Notes: generated by a model from the sequence alone, not told the origin. A DNA stretch of 57,791 nt from Gemmatimonadota bacterium (GCA_016209985.1 JACQVB010000126.1:1-57791), one strand, 5' to 3'; shown: positions 19,864 through 27,710, counted from the first letter of the stretch. Program-made: numbers and translations.

Positions 19864-20698
19864 CAGTCTTTCCAGCCGGGCGATACCGGGCAAAGGCGAA
19901 CACGTCCGAACGACGGAAGAGCTTCCGCGCCGGATCCCAGCGAAACACCTCTGTCTGAACGGACTCGTGATCGACGGTAATCCGGTGAAACGCCGAGGGG
20001 CGCAGGCCCCGGGAACGGTTGGAGAGTGTTCCCGAGCAGGACACCACGATGCGGCGGTCCAGCATGTCCACCTGCTCCTGATGATCGTGGCCGCAGAGTA
20101 CCAGATCCGCCCCGCTCTGCAGGATCCGGCGCTGGGCCTGGCGCCATCGCGCGAGCCCCATGCGCTGCGACAGGTCGCCCCGCAGCACGTTGTGGTGCAC
20201 CACCAGCACGCGGGCCTGTTCCGGTCGTGCCTTGGCGAAGATGGCCGTCACCCGCTTGATCTCGCGGTTGGGCAGGTGTCCCTTGACCGCGATGTCCCGC
20301 AGCCGCGGGGTCAGCGATCCCCACGCCACGCCGTGTGAGGTGAGGGCGCCGGCGATCACCGCCTCCGGCAGGTCCATGGTGGGCGCGAGGGTCGGCCCGA
20401 AGTAGCGGCGATACTTGCGGTATTTGACAGCCGGTCCGAACGGAATGAACGGCCTCCACCACCATTGCACATCGTGATTGCCCGGCATCACGTAGACTGG
20501 TGCGGTCCGCTCCAGGTCCTTGATGTATACCCTCGCTGCCTGGAATTCCCCGTGCCGCGCGCGCAACGAGAGGTCGCCCGAGATCACGATGACGCGGGGC
20601 TCCAGGTCCGGGATCAGGGCCTGCACCGCCTCGACCTGGGTGAGATCGCAAACCTCGCCGAAATGCGGATCGGACAGATGAAGGAGAGAGAAGGTCAC
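19841..20698 (-). CDS. Calcineurin-like metallophosphoesterase
   Basis: 285 residues from a GTG at 20698, chosen because it follows GGGGAG with 6-nt spacing, whereas the track's longer N-terminus is translated heptamer repeat. All metallophosphoesterase motifs are present: 'LSDPHFG' (D-x-H), 'VISGDLS' (GD), 'MPGNHD' (GNHD), 'VVHHN', and 'LCGHDHQ' (GHxH). It is a binuclear-metal phosphodiesterase or phosphatase, substrate unknown, and lacks a signal peptide, so it is cytoplasmic. It is translationally coupled to the SprT-like gene downstream. Confidence 0.9.
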   Translation of the reverse strand: MTFSLLHLSDPHFGEVCDLTQVEAVQALIPDLEPRVIVISGDLSLRARHGEFQAARVYIKDLERTAPVYVMPGNHDVQWWWRPFIPFGPAVKYRKYRRYFGPTLAPTMDLPEAVIAGALTSHGVAWGSLTPRLRDIAVKGHLPNREIKRVTAIFAKARPEQARVLVVHHNVLRGDLSQRMGLARWRQAQRRILQSGADLVLCGHDHQEQVDMLDRRIVVSCSGTLSNRSRGLRPSAFHRITVDHESVQTEVFRWDPARKLFRRSDVFAFARYRPAGKTDVAPVVG

Positions 20699-20714
20699 GC
20701 GGCGCTCCCCGATG

Positions 20715-20785
20715 AGGTGCCAGGTGCCAGGTGCCAGGTCTTGCAACCCTGACACCTGACACCTGACACCTGACACCTGACACCT
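20715..20785. repeat. AGGTGCC/AGGTGTC heptamer hairpin
   Basis: AGGTGCC units (from 20715) face a longer run of inverted heptamers (GACACCT, up to 20785). In a minus-strand transcript the mismatched positions become G-U pairs, so the arms can form a long stem. It sits between the 20784 gene stop and the phosphoesterase. Confidence 0.78.
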
Positions 20786-21098
20786 ATCGCATTAGCTCTC
20801 GTACCGCCCTCCTCACGACGATATTCGACAGCGCGAACCAGATGACGATGGCCATTGCGCTCACCAGTCGCGCCGTCGGGTCGGGAGACAGCCGGAAGAA
20901 ATACATATAGACCGCGAGCACGATGGTGGTGACCAGCGAAATGCGGTTGCCCCAACGCGCAGCCCGCCGCTCGATCTCCGCGACGCAGGAGCGGCACAGC
21001 GCACCCAGCGGCAGCTCGACGGCCCGATGGCAACGCGGGCACTCGTGCTCAACCAATACGCCGGCAAACGGCGTCGGTGAATTCCGTCGTCGTAGCAT
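20784..21098 (-). CDS. Small zinc-ribbon membrane protein
   Basis: 104 residues with an N-terminal zinc-ribbon-like 'EHECPRCHRAVELPLGALCRSCVAEIERR' (two CxxC pairs) and two hydrophobic spans ('ISLVTTIVLAVYMYFF', 'LVSAMAIVIWFALSNIVV'). The ATG at 21098 overlaps the isocitrate-dehydrogenase-like gene by 50 nt. A TTG at 21056 with minimal overlap is an alternative start that keeps the ribbon. No function is known. Confidence 0.65.
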   Translation of the reverse strand: MLRRRNSPTPFAGVLVEHECPRCHRAVELPLGALCRSCVAEIERRAARWGNRISLVTTIVLAVYMYFFRLSPDPTARLVSAMAIVIWFALSNIVVRRAVRELMR

Positions 21099-22065
21099 TG
21101 CCCTTCAAGTCCCGAGTGCGGATCCCGTCGTCACGGATCGTGCGCTCGATGGCGGCGCGGATCCGCGCCGCCCGCGGCGGCTGTCCCACATGGTCCAGCA
21201 TCATGCACGCCGCGAGCATCAGCGCTGACGGGTTCGCGACACCTTTGCCCGCGATATCCGGCGCGGAGCCGTGCACGGCTTCGAACAGCGCGCCGACTGC
21301 TCCGATATTGGCGCCGGGGGCTAGCCCCAAGCCGCCTACCAGTCCCGCGATCTCATCGCTCAGAATGTCGCCGAACATGTTGGTCGTGACGATCACGTCG
21401 AACTGCGTCGGATCCAGGACCAGCTTCATGGCGCAAGCATCGATGATGATGTCGTCCACCACGACGCGCCCGGAATACTCTTTCGAAACGGTTCGGGCCT
21501 CCTCGAGAAACAATCCGCTCAGCAGCTTCAGGATGTTCGCCTTGTGGCAGATCGTCACCTTCCTGCGGCCGTGCCGCACGGCATACTCGAACGCGAAGCG
21601 CGCGATCCGCTCGCAGCCGTACCGGGTGTTGACGGCCACCGATTGCGCTAATGCTCTTGGGTCGCCGGCGACCGCCACCATCATTTCAACGCCGGAGTAG
21701 AGGCCTTCGGTGTTCTCCCGGATAAGCACGATGTCCACGCCTTGGTACCGCCCGCCGGGAACCAGCGTCTTCGCAGGACGGACGTTGGCGTAGAGGTCGA
21801 ACTCCTTGCGCAGGGCGACATTCACCGAGCGGAAGTCGGTGCCGATCGGCGTGGTGAGCGGTCCCTTGAGTCCGAGCCGGGTGGACCGGAGGCTTTCGAG
21901 CGTGGCATCGGGGAGCGGAGTTCCCTCCTCCTCCATCGCCGCCATCCCGGCGGTCTGCCGGTCCCACTCGAACTCTGCGCCGGCCGCGTCGAGCACCCGG
22001 AGGGTCGCCGCGGTGATCTCGGGCCCGATTCCGTCGCCCGGAATCAGCGTCGCCCGGTGCCGCAC
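21049..22065 (-). CDS. NAD-dependent isocitrate dehydrogenase-type enzyme
   Basis: 338 residues of the isocitrate/isopropylmalate dehydrogenase fold: 'LIPGDGIGPEITAATLRVL', 'VRPAKTLVPGGRYQGVDIVLIRENTEGLYSG', 'RRKVTICHKANILK', 'DAC.MKLVLDPTQFDVIVTTNMFGDILSDE' and 'EAVHGSAPDIAGKGVANPSALM'. The phrase RENTEGLYSG (rather than RELTGGIYFG) points to isocitrate or homoisocitrate rather than 3-isopropylmalate as substrate. The start is GTG with AGAGG at 5-nt spacing. It catalyses oxidative decarboxylation of a 2-hydroxy acid with NAD, most likely in the TCA cycle. Confidence 0.88.
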   Translation of the reverse strand: MRHRATLIPGDGIGPEITAATLRVLDAAGAEFEWDRQTAGMAAMEEEGTPLPDATLESLRSTRLGLKGPLTTPIGTDFRSVNVALRKEFDLYANVRPAKTLVPGGRYQGVDIVLIRENTEGLYSGVEMMVAVAGDPRALAQSVAVNTRYGCERIARFAFEYAVRHGRRKVTICHKANILKLLSGLFLEEARTVSKEYSGRVVVDDIIIDACAMKLVLDPTQFDVIVTTNMFGDILSDEIAGLVGGLGLAPGANIGAVGALFEAVHGSAPDIAGKGVANPSALMLAACMMLDHVGQPPRAARIRAAIERTIRDDGIRTRDLKGNATTTEFTDAVCRRIG

Positions 22066-22111
22066 ATCGACCTCTTGAGCCCTCGCGTGCCGGGCATGGG
22101 CCGGATCTCCG

Positions 22112-22732
22112 CTACCGTCGTTCCATCGCCGTCAGCTTGCGCAGCGCCGCGTCCAGCGCTTCCCACGGCGTGTCGCCGGCCCCGCTCAGCGTGGCACTCC
22201 AGCCCACCGCCCGCAGCCGGATGTCTGCCAGGGCGACGACCAGGTTCGCGGTCCCGCGGCCCTGCCGGTCGCGCGCGAACCAGAGATTGGCCGGGACCAG
22301 CGCGAATCGCCCACCGGCGGCGACGGCGGTGAGCTCGCGCATCTGGCTCGCCAGCGGATCGGCGATGGTGGTCAGCGCATGAGTCTGCAACAGCAGGGTG
22401 GGCATCCGGTCCGGTTCGGTAAGCCTTCCCGGCGCTTGCGCGGCAGCGAGCCGCAAGGCGGCCGGAGTTACCCAGAGCACCTGGGAGAAGCGGTCGTTCA
22501 ATACCGCGACCAACATGCTGTCCACCCGGCCGCGCACCTGGGCACGGTCCGCCAGCGCTTCGTTCCAACCGAGCGTGGAATCGACGCTCATGTTGTTGAG
22601 CGGGTAGACGGCGATTCTTCCGGTCAGCAAGTCGCCCGGAAACGGAGCGACCGGCGCGGGGGGGGCCCGCATCTCGGTCTTGGTGCAGCCAGCCGTCGCG
22701 AGCAGGCCGAGGAGTAGGATCGGATATCGCAT
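22112..22732 (-). CDS. Predicted lipoprotein of unknown function
   Basis: 206 residues starting at the ATG at 22732; the upstream part of the track ORF is a shadow. It opens with a lipoprotein signal (MRYPILLLGLLATAGC) in which the lipobox Cys follows 'ATAG'. The remainder ('GRIAVYPLNNMSVDSTLGWNEALADRAQVRGRVDSMLVAVLNDRF', 'DRQGRGTANLVVALADIRLRAVGWSATLSG') resembles outer-membrane lipoproteins that compute on oligomers. No domain can be named. Confidence 0.75.
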   Translation of the reverse strand: MRYPILLLGLLATAGCTKTEMRAPPAPVAPFPGDLLTGRIAVYPLNNMSVDSTLGWNEALADRAQVRGRVDSMLVAVLNDRFSQVLWVTPAALRLAAAQAPGRLTEPDRMPTLLLQTHALTTIADPLASQMRELTAVAAGGRFALVPANLWFARDRQGRGTANLVVALADIRLRAVGWSATLSGAGDTPWEALDAALRKLTAMERR

Positions 22733-22734
22733 GA

Positions 22735-22779
22735 GGGAAAGAAAGAAGGGGAAGAGGGAAGAGGGAAGAGGGAATCGGT
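22735..22779. repeat. GAAGAGG polypurine repeat
   Basis: A purine-only stretch of GAAGAGGGAAGAGGGAAGAGG repeats (GGGAAGA units) fills the short gap between the SDR stop and the lipoprotein start. It replaces a Shine-Dalgarno on the minus strand, where it reads CCTCTTC. Confidence 0.7.
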
Positions 22780-23535
22780 TCAGACGATCGTCAACCCCCC
22801 GTCGACCACGATCACCTGGCCGGTGATGTGCCGGGCTTCTTCGGAACAGAGGAAGAGGACCACGTGCGCGATGTCCTCCGGTTCTGCCATGCGCCCCAGC
22901 GCCGCCTGGTGCTCGGCCCGTTCCACCACGTCGGCCGGGAGCTTGCTCAGCATCTCCGTCCGAACGAATCCGGGAGCGACGGCATTCACGTTCACGTTGG
23001 ACGCGCCCAGCTCGACCGCCGCCGAACGGGTAAGCCCGATCACCGCCGCCTTGCTGGCCGCATAGTTGGAAATGCCGAACCCCGGGGTGAACGCCTGGTG
23101 GGACGCGATGCTCACGATCTTGCCGAAATGCTGGGCCCGGAACTGGGGTGCTACCGCTCGAATGCAGTTGAAGGTCCCCATGGCGTTGGTGTCCATCACC
23201 TCGCGCCAGGCTGCTTCCGACAGGCGCCACAGGGCGCCGTCCCGTGCGACGCCCGCGTTGTTGACCAGGTAGTGCAGGCCACCCAGCTCCGCCTTGGCGG
23301 ACTGGACGAAGTGGTCGACTTCTTCGCGGGACCGGACGTCGCAGGCCTCGCAGTAAACCTCGACCCCGAGACCGCGAAGCGCCGTTTCGGTGAGCAGCGC
23401 CTGCGCCCCGATGTCACGGTCGGGGAGGTCCAGATAGTTGAACGCGACGTGAACGCCCTTGCGGGCAAACTCCAGCGCGATGGCCCGGCCGAGGCCGGTG
23501 GCCCCGCCCGTCACTACGGCGACGTTGCCTTTCAT
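22780..23535 (-). CDS. SDR oxidoreductase, 3-oxoacyl-ACP reductase (FabG)-like
   Basis: 251 residues from the ATG at 23535. It is a classical short-chain dehydrogenase: 'VAVVTGGATGLGRAIALEFARKG' (TGxxxGxG), 'LVNNAGVARDG' (NNAG), catalytic S-Y-K in 'IVSIASHQAFTPGFGISNYAASKAAVIGL', and 'VNAVAPGFVRTEM' with the C-terminal 'GQVIVVDGGLTIV'. It reduces a carbonyl with NAD(P)H. The sequence style is FabG-like, but the substrate cannot be assigned without an adjacent fatty-acid cluster. It is divergent from cstA. Confidence 0.88.
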   Translation of the reverse strand: MKGNVAVVTGGATGLGRAIALEFARKGVHVAFNYLDLPDRDIGAQALLTETALRGLGVEVYCEACDVRSREEVDHFVQSAKAELGGLHYLVNNAGVARDGALWRLSEAAWREVMDTNAMGTFNCIRAVAPQFRAQHFGKIVSIASHQAFTPGFGISNYAASKAAVIGLTRSAAVELGASNVNVNAVAPGFVRTEMLSKLPADVVERAEHQAALGRMAEPEDIAHVVLFLCSEEARHITGQVIVVDGGLTIV

Positions 23536-23712
23536 CTCGGCACCATGAACCCGCTGCCCCTTCGGGCGCGGTGCCACCATCGAGCCGGAGGAACGTTCAC
23601 CCGGGCCGGCGCCGAAGTAGCGAGGTTCGGTGGGATCGTAGGTCAGGGGCCGGTCCGATGGTGAGGGTAGGGCCAACGTAGGTCGCGGAACACGGAAGGG
23701 CAACGGGGACAC

Positions 23713-23783
23713 CAAGGCATGAGCGGGATGAGAGGCATGGGCGGCATGGCTTCCCGTTTGCCCCTCATGCCCCTCATGCCTTG
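23713..23783. repeat. GGCATGAG octamer hairpin
   Basis: The 281-bp divergent gap between the SDR and cstA holds GGCATGAG / GGGCATGAGG units, with left arm CAAGGCATGAGCGGGATGAG from 23713 and right arm CCCCTCATGCCCCTCATGCC from 23761. They are near-complementary and could form a hairpin in the shared promoter region. No other motif was recognised in the gap. Confidence 0.7.
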
Positions 23784-23816
23784 CGTACCTACTCATCCGG
23801 CGTAATCTGTACCCTC

Positions 23817-25862
23817 ATGCGCAAAATCCTCTCGATGCTCGCCTGGGCCGCGCTGGCGGCCGCCGGCGCACTCGGCTTCGCGGTCCTCGCCCTGCACCGT
23901 GGCGAAACGGTCAGCGCGGCGTGGATGGTCATTGCCGCCGTCTGCACCTACCTCATCGGATACCGGTTCTATTCCCGGTTCATCGCCACTCGCATCATGG
24001 CGCTCGATGACCGGCGCGCGACGCCCGCCGAACGGATCAACAACGGCCGCGATTTCGTTCCCACCAGCAAGTGGGTCCTCTTCGGACATCACTTCGCGGC
24101 GATCGCGGGCGCAGGCCCCCTCGTCGGACCGGTGCTGGCGGCCCAATTCGGATATCTCCCCGGCACTATCTGGCTCATTATCGGCGTGGTGTTCGCTGGA
24201 GCGGTGCAGGACTTCGTGATCCTGTTCGCCTCCATGCGCCGCAACGGCAAGTCACTCGGCCAGATGGCCAAGGAAGAGGTGAACCCGGTGACGGGGATGG
24301 CGGCCATGATCGCCATCCTGGCCATCATGATCATTCTGCTGGCGGTGCTCGCCCTGGTGGTGGTGCGCGCCCTGGCCGAAAGCCCCTGGGGCACCTTCAC
24401 GCTCGCATGCACCATCCCGATCGCGCTGGGCATGGGATGGTGGATGAAAGTCTTCCGGCCGGGGCGCACCATCGAAGCCACCGTGGCGGGCGTCATCCTC
24501 CTGATGCTGGCGCTCTGGGCCGGCCGGTTCGTGGCGGGCCATCCCACCCTGGGGCCGTTCTTCACCCTCGAGGCCACGACCATCGCCTGGTGGATGATCG
24601 CCTACGGATTCATTGCGTCGGTCCTCCCGGTGTGGATGCTGCTGTGCCCGCGCGATTACCTGTCGACTTTCCTGAAGATCGGCGCCGTGGTGGCGCTGGC
24701 CCTGGGCATTCTCCTGGTGCTGCCACCGCTCAAGATGCCGCCGGTCACCCAGTTCATCGACGGCACCGGCCCCATCTTCGCGGGCAAGCTCTTCCCCTTC
24801 GCCTTCATCACCATCGCCTGCGGCGCCATCAGCGGGTTCCACGCCCTGGTCTCCTCCGGCACTACCCCCAAGATGCTCACCCGTGAGACCGACGCGCGTG
24901 TGATCGGCTACGGAGGGATGCTCACCGAATCGTTCGTGGGCGTGATGGCGATGACGGCGGCCTGCGTGCTCGACCCCGGGATCTACTTTGCGATCAATGC
25001 TCCCGCCGGCGTGATCGGCACGTCGCTGGATCAGGCGGCACAGGTGATCCAGGGCTGGGGCTTTACTCTCTCGCCCGCCGACATGACCCAGCTCACCGCC
25101 GCGATGGGCGAAACGACGCTCATGTCGCGCACCGGCGGCGCGCCGTCGCTGGCGGTCGGGATGGCGCACATCTTCTCCAGCGCGACCGCCAAGCTGGGCG
25201 GCTCCGGGTTCACCGCCATGTGGTACCACTTCGCGATCCTCTTCGAGGCGCTCTTCATCCTGACCACCATCGACACGGGAACCCGGGTCGGTCGGTTCAT
25301 GATGCAGGAGCTGGGCGGCCACGTATGGAAGCGCTTCGGAGAGGTCTCCTGGTACCCGAGCATCGTGATCGCCAGCGCCTGCGTGGCGGGCGGGTGGGGG
25401 TACTTCCTGGTGCAGGGCGTGCTGGATCCGCTCGGCGGCATCAACTCGCTGTGGCCCATGTTCGGCATCAGCAATCAGTTGCTGGCGGCCATTGCGCTCA
25501 CCGTCGGGACCACGGTGATCATCAAGATGCGGAAGGCGAAATACGCCTGGGTCACGCTGGTGCCGCTGGTCTGGCTGGCGGCGACCACGCTCACCGCCGG
25601 CTGGCAGAAGGTCTTCGCGGCGGATCCCAAGCTCGGCTTCCTGGCCCACGCGCGCTCGCTGGCCGGCAGCGCCGCTCAGGATGTCGCGCGACTCCGCTTC
25701 AACGACTATATCGACGCCGGGCTCACGCTGGCCTTCATGATCGTCGTGGTCCTGGTTATCCTCGCGGCGGCACGGGAATGGGTCCTGGTGCTGGGCGGCA
25801 AGAAACAGCCGGTCGTGCAGGAGGCACCGTTTGTGGAGAGCGCGTATGCGACAGGCGACTGA
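23817..25862 (+). CDS. cstA: Carbon starvation protein CstA-type pyruvate/peptide transporter
   Basis: About 681 residues from the ATG at 23817 (MRKILSML...), with roughly 16-18 membrane helices. Family landmarks are present: 'NNGRDFVPTSKWVLFGHHFAAIAGAGPLVGPVLAAQFGYLPG', 'LPVWMLLCPRDYLSTFLKIG', 'GFHALVSSGTTPKML', 'GYGGMLTESFVGVMAM', and 'FGISNQLLAAIALTVG'. CstA-family proteins import pyruvate (CstA/BtsT type) or peptides under carbon limitation. The small YbdD partner gene follows, as in E. coli. The upstream gap may contain its promoter. Confidence 0.96.
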   Translation: MRKILSMLAWAALAAAGALGFAVLALHRGETVSAAWMVIAAVCTYLIGYRFYSRFIATRIMALDDRRATPAERINNGRDFVPTSKWVLFGHHFAAIAGAGPLVGPVLAAQFGYLPGTIWLIIGVVFAGAVQDFVILFASMRRNGKSLGQMAKEEVNPVTGMAAMIAILAIMIILLAVLALVVVRALAESPWGTFTLACTIPIALGMGWWMKVFRPGRTIEATVAGVILLMLALWAGRFVAGHPTLGPFFTLEATTIAWWMIAYGFIASVLPVWMLLCPRDYLSTFLKIGAVVALALGILLVLPPLKMPPVTQFIDGTGPIFAGKLFPFAFITIACGAISGFHALVSSGTTPKMLTRETDARVIGYGGMLTESFVGVMAMTAACVLDPGIYFAINAPAGVIGTSLDQAAQVIQGWGFTLSPADMTQLTAAMGETTLMSRTGGAPSLAVGMAHIFSSATAKLGGSGFTAMWYHFAILFEALFILTTIDTGTRVGRFMMQELGGHVWKRFGEVSWYPSIVIASACVAGGWGYFLVQGVLDPLGGINSLWPMFGISNQLLAAIALTVGTTVIIKMRKAKYAWVTLVPLVWLAATTLTAGWQKVFAADPKLGFLAHARSLAGSAAQDVARLRFNDYIDAGLTLAFMIVVVLVILAAAREWVLVLGGKKQPVVQEAPFVESAYATGD

Positions 25863-25868
25863 AAAAAC

Positions 25869-25990
25869 GTTAAGAGTGAAGAGTGAAGCGGGAAAAGTAC
25901 GTCCCAGCGGCGCAGCTCCGGCCGCGCCAATGGCGTCGGGTGACACTAGTACTCTTCCCTCTTCACTCGTTGTTACTCTTCACGCTTGCA
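25869..25990. repeat. AAGAGTG / CACTCTTC short repeats near cstA-ybdD
   Basis: AAGAGTGAAGAGTGAAG at 25871 and the inverse TACTCTTCCCTCTTCACTC and TACTCTTCACG at about 25950-25985 form a partial stem. The second set lies inside the proposed ybdD N-terminus, so the true ybdD start may be affected. Confidence 0.6.
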
Positions 25991-26157
25991 GACGTGCGCT
26001 CTCCGTAATACGGACGGTTCTTGGCATGCCGGATTACGACCGCTACCTGGAGCATTGCCGGCTGCGCCATCCCGACCAGCCGGTGCTTTCACGTTCCGAC
26101 TATTTCGCCCAGTACGTGGCTCGGCGGTATGGGAGCGGGCCGTCGAGGTGCTGCTGA
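25930..26157 (+). CDS. ybdD: YbdD/YjiX-family small protein
   Basis: 75 residues from the ATG at 25930. The conserved core 'LGMPDYDRYLEHCRLRHPDQPVLSRSDYFAQYVARRYGSGPSRCC' matches E. coli YbdD/YjiX (DUF466), including the C-terminal double Cys, and the family is nearly always encoded next to CstA. Its role is thought to be in CstA-type transport. Typical length is about 65; the first ~20 residues here come from short tandem repeats and may be non-native. No closer start codon in frame was found except the internal MPDYD. Confidence 0.8.
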   Translation: MASGDTSTLPSSLVVTLHACRRALSVIRTVLGMPDYDRYLEHCRLRHPDQPVLSRSDYFAQYVARRYGSGPSRCC

Positions 26158-26201
26158 GCCACAGATCAGGCTGATGCCGGAGCGGCAGAAAGCGAAGGGC
26201 C

Positions 26202-26591
26202 CTACGCGGCTGCCAGAGCCGCAGGTGCGGGGCCGGCATCTACCAAGCGCTTGTGCACCGGGTCGATCGTGAGATTCAAGCCCTCGAGCGAACGGGACCC
26301 CAGCAGAATCATGTCCCCTGGTTGAGCGAAAACGACGTCGTCGAAGGTCCGCGTCCCGGCCAGATAGAGCCGGACCTCTCCGGTCCAGCGCTCGCGCACC
26401 GATCCGTCGGCCAGGCGGAAGCGCAGTTGCTTCACTCGGTCCACGCCGAGTGATTCCAGCAGTTCGGCGGGGACCCACGACAGCTCGGCGCCCGTGTCTA
26501 TCAGCACCGAGCACAGCACCCGTCTCTCGCCCGGGCGTAGCGGGTTCTCGATCTCGACATCTACGCGGAAGCTTCCCATTTCGTCGGTCAT
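26202..26591 (-). CDS. Retropepsin-like aspartic protease domain protein
   Basis: 129 residues from the ATG at 26591, preceded by GGGAG with 6-nt spacing. 'RRVLCSVLIDTGAELSWVPAELLESLGV' carries the catalytic D-T-G and 'MILLGSRSLEGLNLTIDPVHKRLV' the second-lobe-like Gly strand, as in clan AA single-lobe proteases that work as dimers. Substrate and location are unknown; there is no signal peptide. It lies downstream of cstA-ybdD in the opposite direction, at the edge of the gene-poor array region. Confidence 0.82.
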   Translation of the reverse strand: MTDEMGSFRVDVEIENPLRPGERRVLCSVLIDTGAELSWVPAELLESLGVDRVKQLRFRLADGSVRERWTGEVRLYLAGTRTFDDVVFAQPGDMILLGSRSLEGLNLTIDPVHKRLVDAGPAPAALAAA

Positions 26592-26737
26592 GTTAACTCC
26601 CGAAGATGGGGCGAGTAGTATCGTACGGCAGCGGCTGACGCCGCGCCGTAATAGAACACCGCCGCATGGCCGACTGGTCGGTTCGAGGACGCCGGCGCCG
26701 GTTCCGTGACCAGCAAGGTCCGCATGCACGTTTCAAA

Positions 26738-26947
26738 CGGCGGTTTTGAAGCTTCGAATGGCCAGTTCGAAGCTTCGAACGACCGTTTCGAAGGATCAAG
26801 ACGACGTTTCAAAGCTTCAAAATGCTCGATCGAAGGTTGGAAATCGCATTTCTGAGCTTCGATGGCCCCTTTCGATCCTTCGAAATGCCATTTCCAACCT
26901 TCGAAACGTCCGTTTGAAGCTTCAAAACCATGTTTCGAAGCTTCGAA
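26738..26947. repeat. 21-bp-period array 1, palindromic units (TTTCGAAGCTTCGAA)
   Basis: Ten adjacent 21-bp units at 26738, 26759, 26780, 26801, 26822, 26843, 26864, 26885, 26906 and 26927. Each has 6-7 variable bases followed by a core close to GTTTCGAAGCTTCGAA, whose TTCGAAGCTTCGAA is a perfect 14-bp palindrome. Several degenerate units keep symmetry (TTTGAAGCTTCAAA). Units 3 and 7, and 5 and 8, are partly inverse copies of each other. The plus-strand ORF 26746-26955 encodes a heptad pattern (like 'SKLRN..') and a minus-strand frame is also open, but the pattern follows from the period. This fits neither CRISPR nor a standard operator cluster. Confidence 0.85.
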
Positions 26948-27049
26948 ACGACTGATCGAAACGGAGGGCCTCCCAGCGTAACTGCACCACGCTCAATCGA
27001 AGGTTCGAAACGACTGATCGAAATGGAGGCCCTTCCGGGCGTAACTGCA
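26936..27049 (+). repeat. 62-bp direct repeat after array 1
   Basis: Bases 26936-26986 and 26998-27049 are near-identical (CGAAGCTTCGAAACGACTGA... versus CGAAGGTTCGAAACGACTGA..., both ending GTAACTGCA), separated by one 62-bp step. They extend the array 1 core into a longer tandem duplication. Confidence 0.75.
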
Positions 27050-27187
27050 TCTGCAGGATCGCGTTACACCGTTAGGTATCGGAAAATACCTTCTCGAACC
27101 GAAGCCGGCGAACGCCGGTCGCGGCAAGCGATCTCGCGGCTCATCGACGAGGAAAGATCGGCGCTTGGCTAAGTCCGCCGGGCGAAA

Positions 27188-27205
27188 AGTGTCCAATTAG
27201 ACACT
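27188..27205. promoter_or_regulatory. Palindromic site AGTGTC-AATTAGACACT
   Basis: AGTGTCCAATTAGACACT is an 18-bp near-palindrome (two mismatched central positions). A shorter version, GTCTAATTAGAC, recurs at 27699-27710, so the pair flanks array 2. It could be a repressor site, but no regulator can be linked to it. Confidence 0.45.
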
Positions 27206-27380
27206 GGTTGGGATTGCCCCGGTTTCGTGGACAATGGAGCGGCTTAATCACGCCGGCCGGAGCCTGGTTCGGCTGGTGCCAACCCCGGATTACCCATGGC
27301 TCCATGCTGCAATTGGTGGCAGCCGCGAGTGCCGGTGTCATTCTAGGAAGTGTTTTTCGGTGAGGGGTACTTATCCGAAG

Positions 27381-27569
27381 GCATGGGACAACCATCTCAA
27401 GGCTTGGGACAACTGTCCGAGTGCGTGGGACAATGGTCTCACGCCTTGCGACAGTTGTCTCCGAACGAAAACGTGGTGTCTTTTGGTGCAAGCAAATGGT
27501 TTCTTGCCCAAAGACAATTGTCTGAGGCCGTGGGACAACCATCCCACGCCTCGGGACAGTATAGCCGGT
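27381..27569. repeat. 21-bp-period array 2, palindromic units (GGGACAA..GTCTC)
   Basis: Nine adjacent 21-bp units at 27381, 27402, 27423, 27444, 27465, 27486, 27507, 27528 and 27549. Consensus GC-TGGGACAA--GTCTCA-G, with an imperfect inverted GACAA/TTGTC core; unit 7 contains the perfect AGACAATTGTCT. The motif is unrelated in sequence to array 1, but period and architecture are the same. At least two plus frames and one minus frame are open across it ('AWDN' heptads in one, 'VPR' heptads in the minus). Between the arrays (27050-27380) I see nothing gene-like. Confidence 0.85.
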
Positions 27570-27698
27570 CCCCTCGCTCGCCTTCCCCCACTTCCCGATG
27601 ACTTGCGGGCGCATTGGGCCAGTCAGCCGAACAACCATCGTCATCACTCCCTAGCCCTGGACACTGTCCAAGGAAACTGGGTGCTCTATACCGGCCAT

Positions 27699-27710
27699 GT
27701 CTAATTAGAC
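27699..27710. promoter_or_regulatory. Palindrome GTCTAATTAGAC
   Basis: A perfect 12-bp palindrome 30 nt from the 3' end of the minus-strand activator gene. It shares the TCTAATTAGA core with the 27188 site, and a near-palindrome TGGACACTGTCCA lies at about 27658. Function is unknown. Confidence 0.45.

Noticed and set aside
24252-25946. Long minus-strand ORF (564 aa) opposite cstA
   Set aside because: His/Arg/Gly-rich antisense shadow of cstA codons; no motif.
26746-26955. 69-aa heptad-repeat protein ('SKLRN' repeats)
   Set aside because: A 21-bp DNA period forces a 7-residue period in any open frame, and a minus-strand frame is open too. No Shine-Dalgarno or neighbour supports translation, so I describe the DNA array instead.
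26738-27569. CRISPR array
   Set aside because: Period 21 with 5-7 bp variable parts, degenerate units, no cas genes and no spacer-length sequence.
27234-27704. 156-aa plus-strand ORF spanning array 2
   Set aside because: Open only because the array has no stops in that frame; other frames are open too, and no start signal or domain is present.
27188-27710. Insertion element bounded by the TCTAATTAGA palindromes
   Set aside because: The two palindromes are not inverted ends of one sequence, no duplication flanks them and no transposase lies inside.
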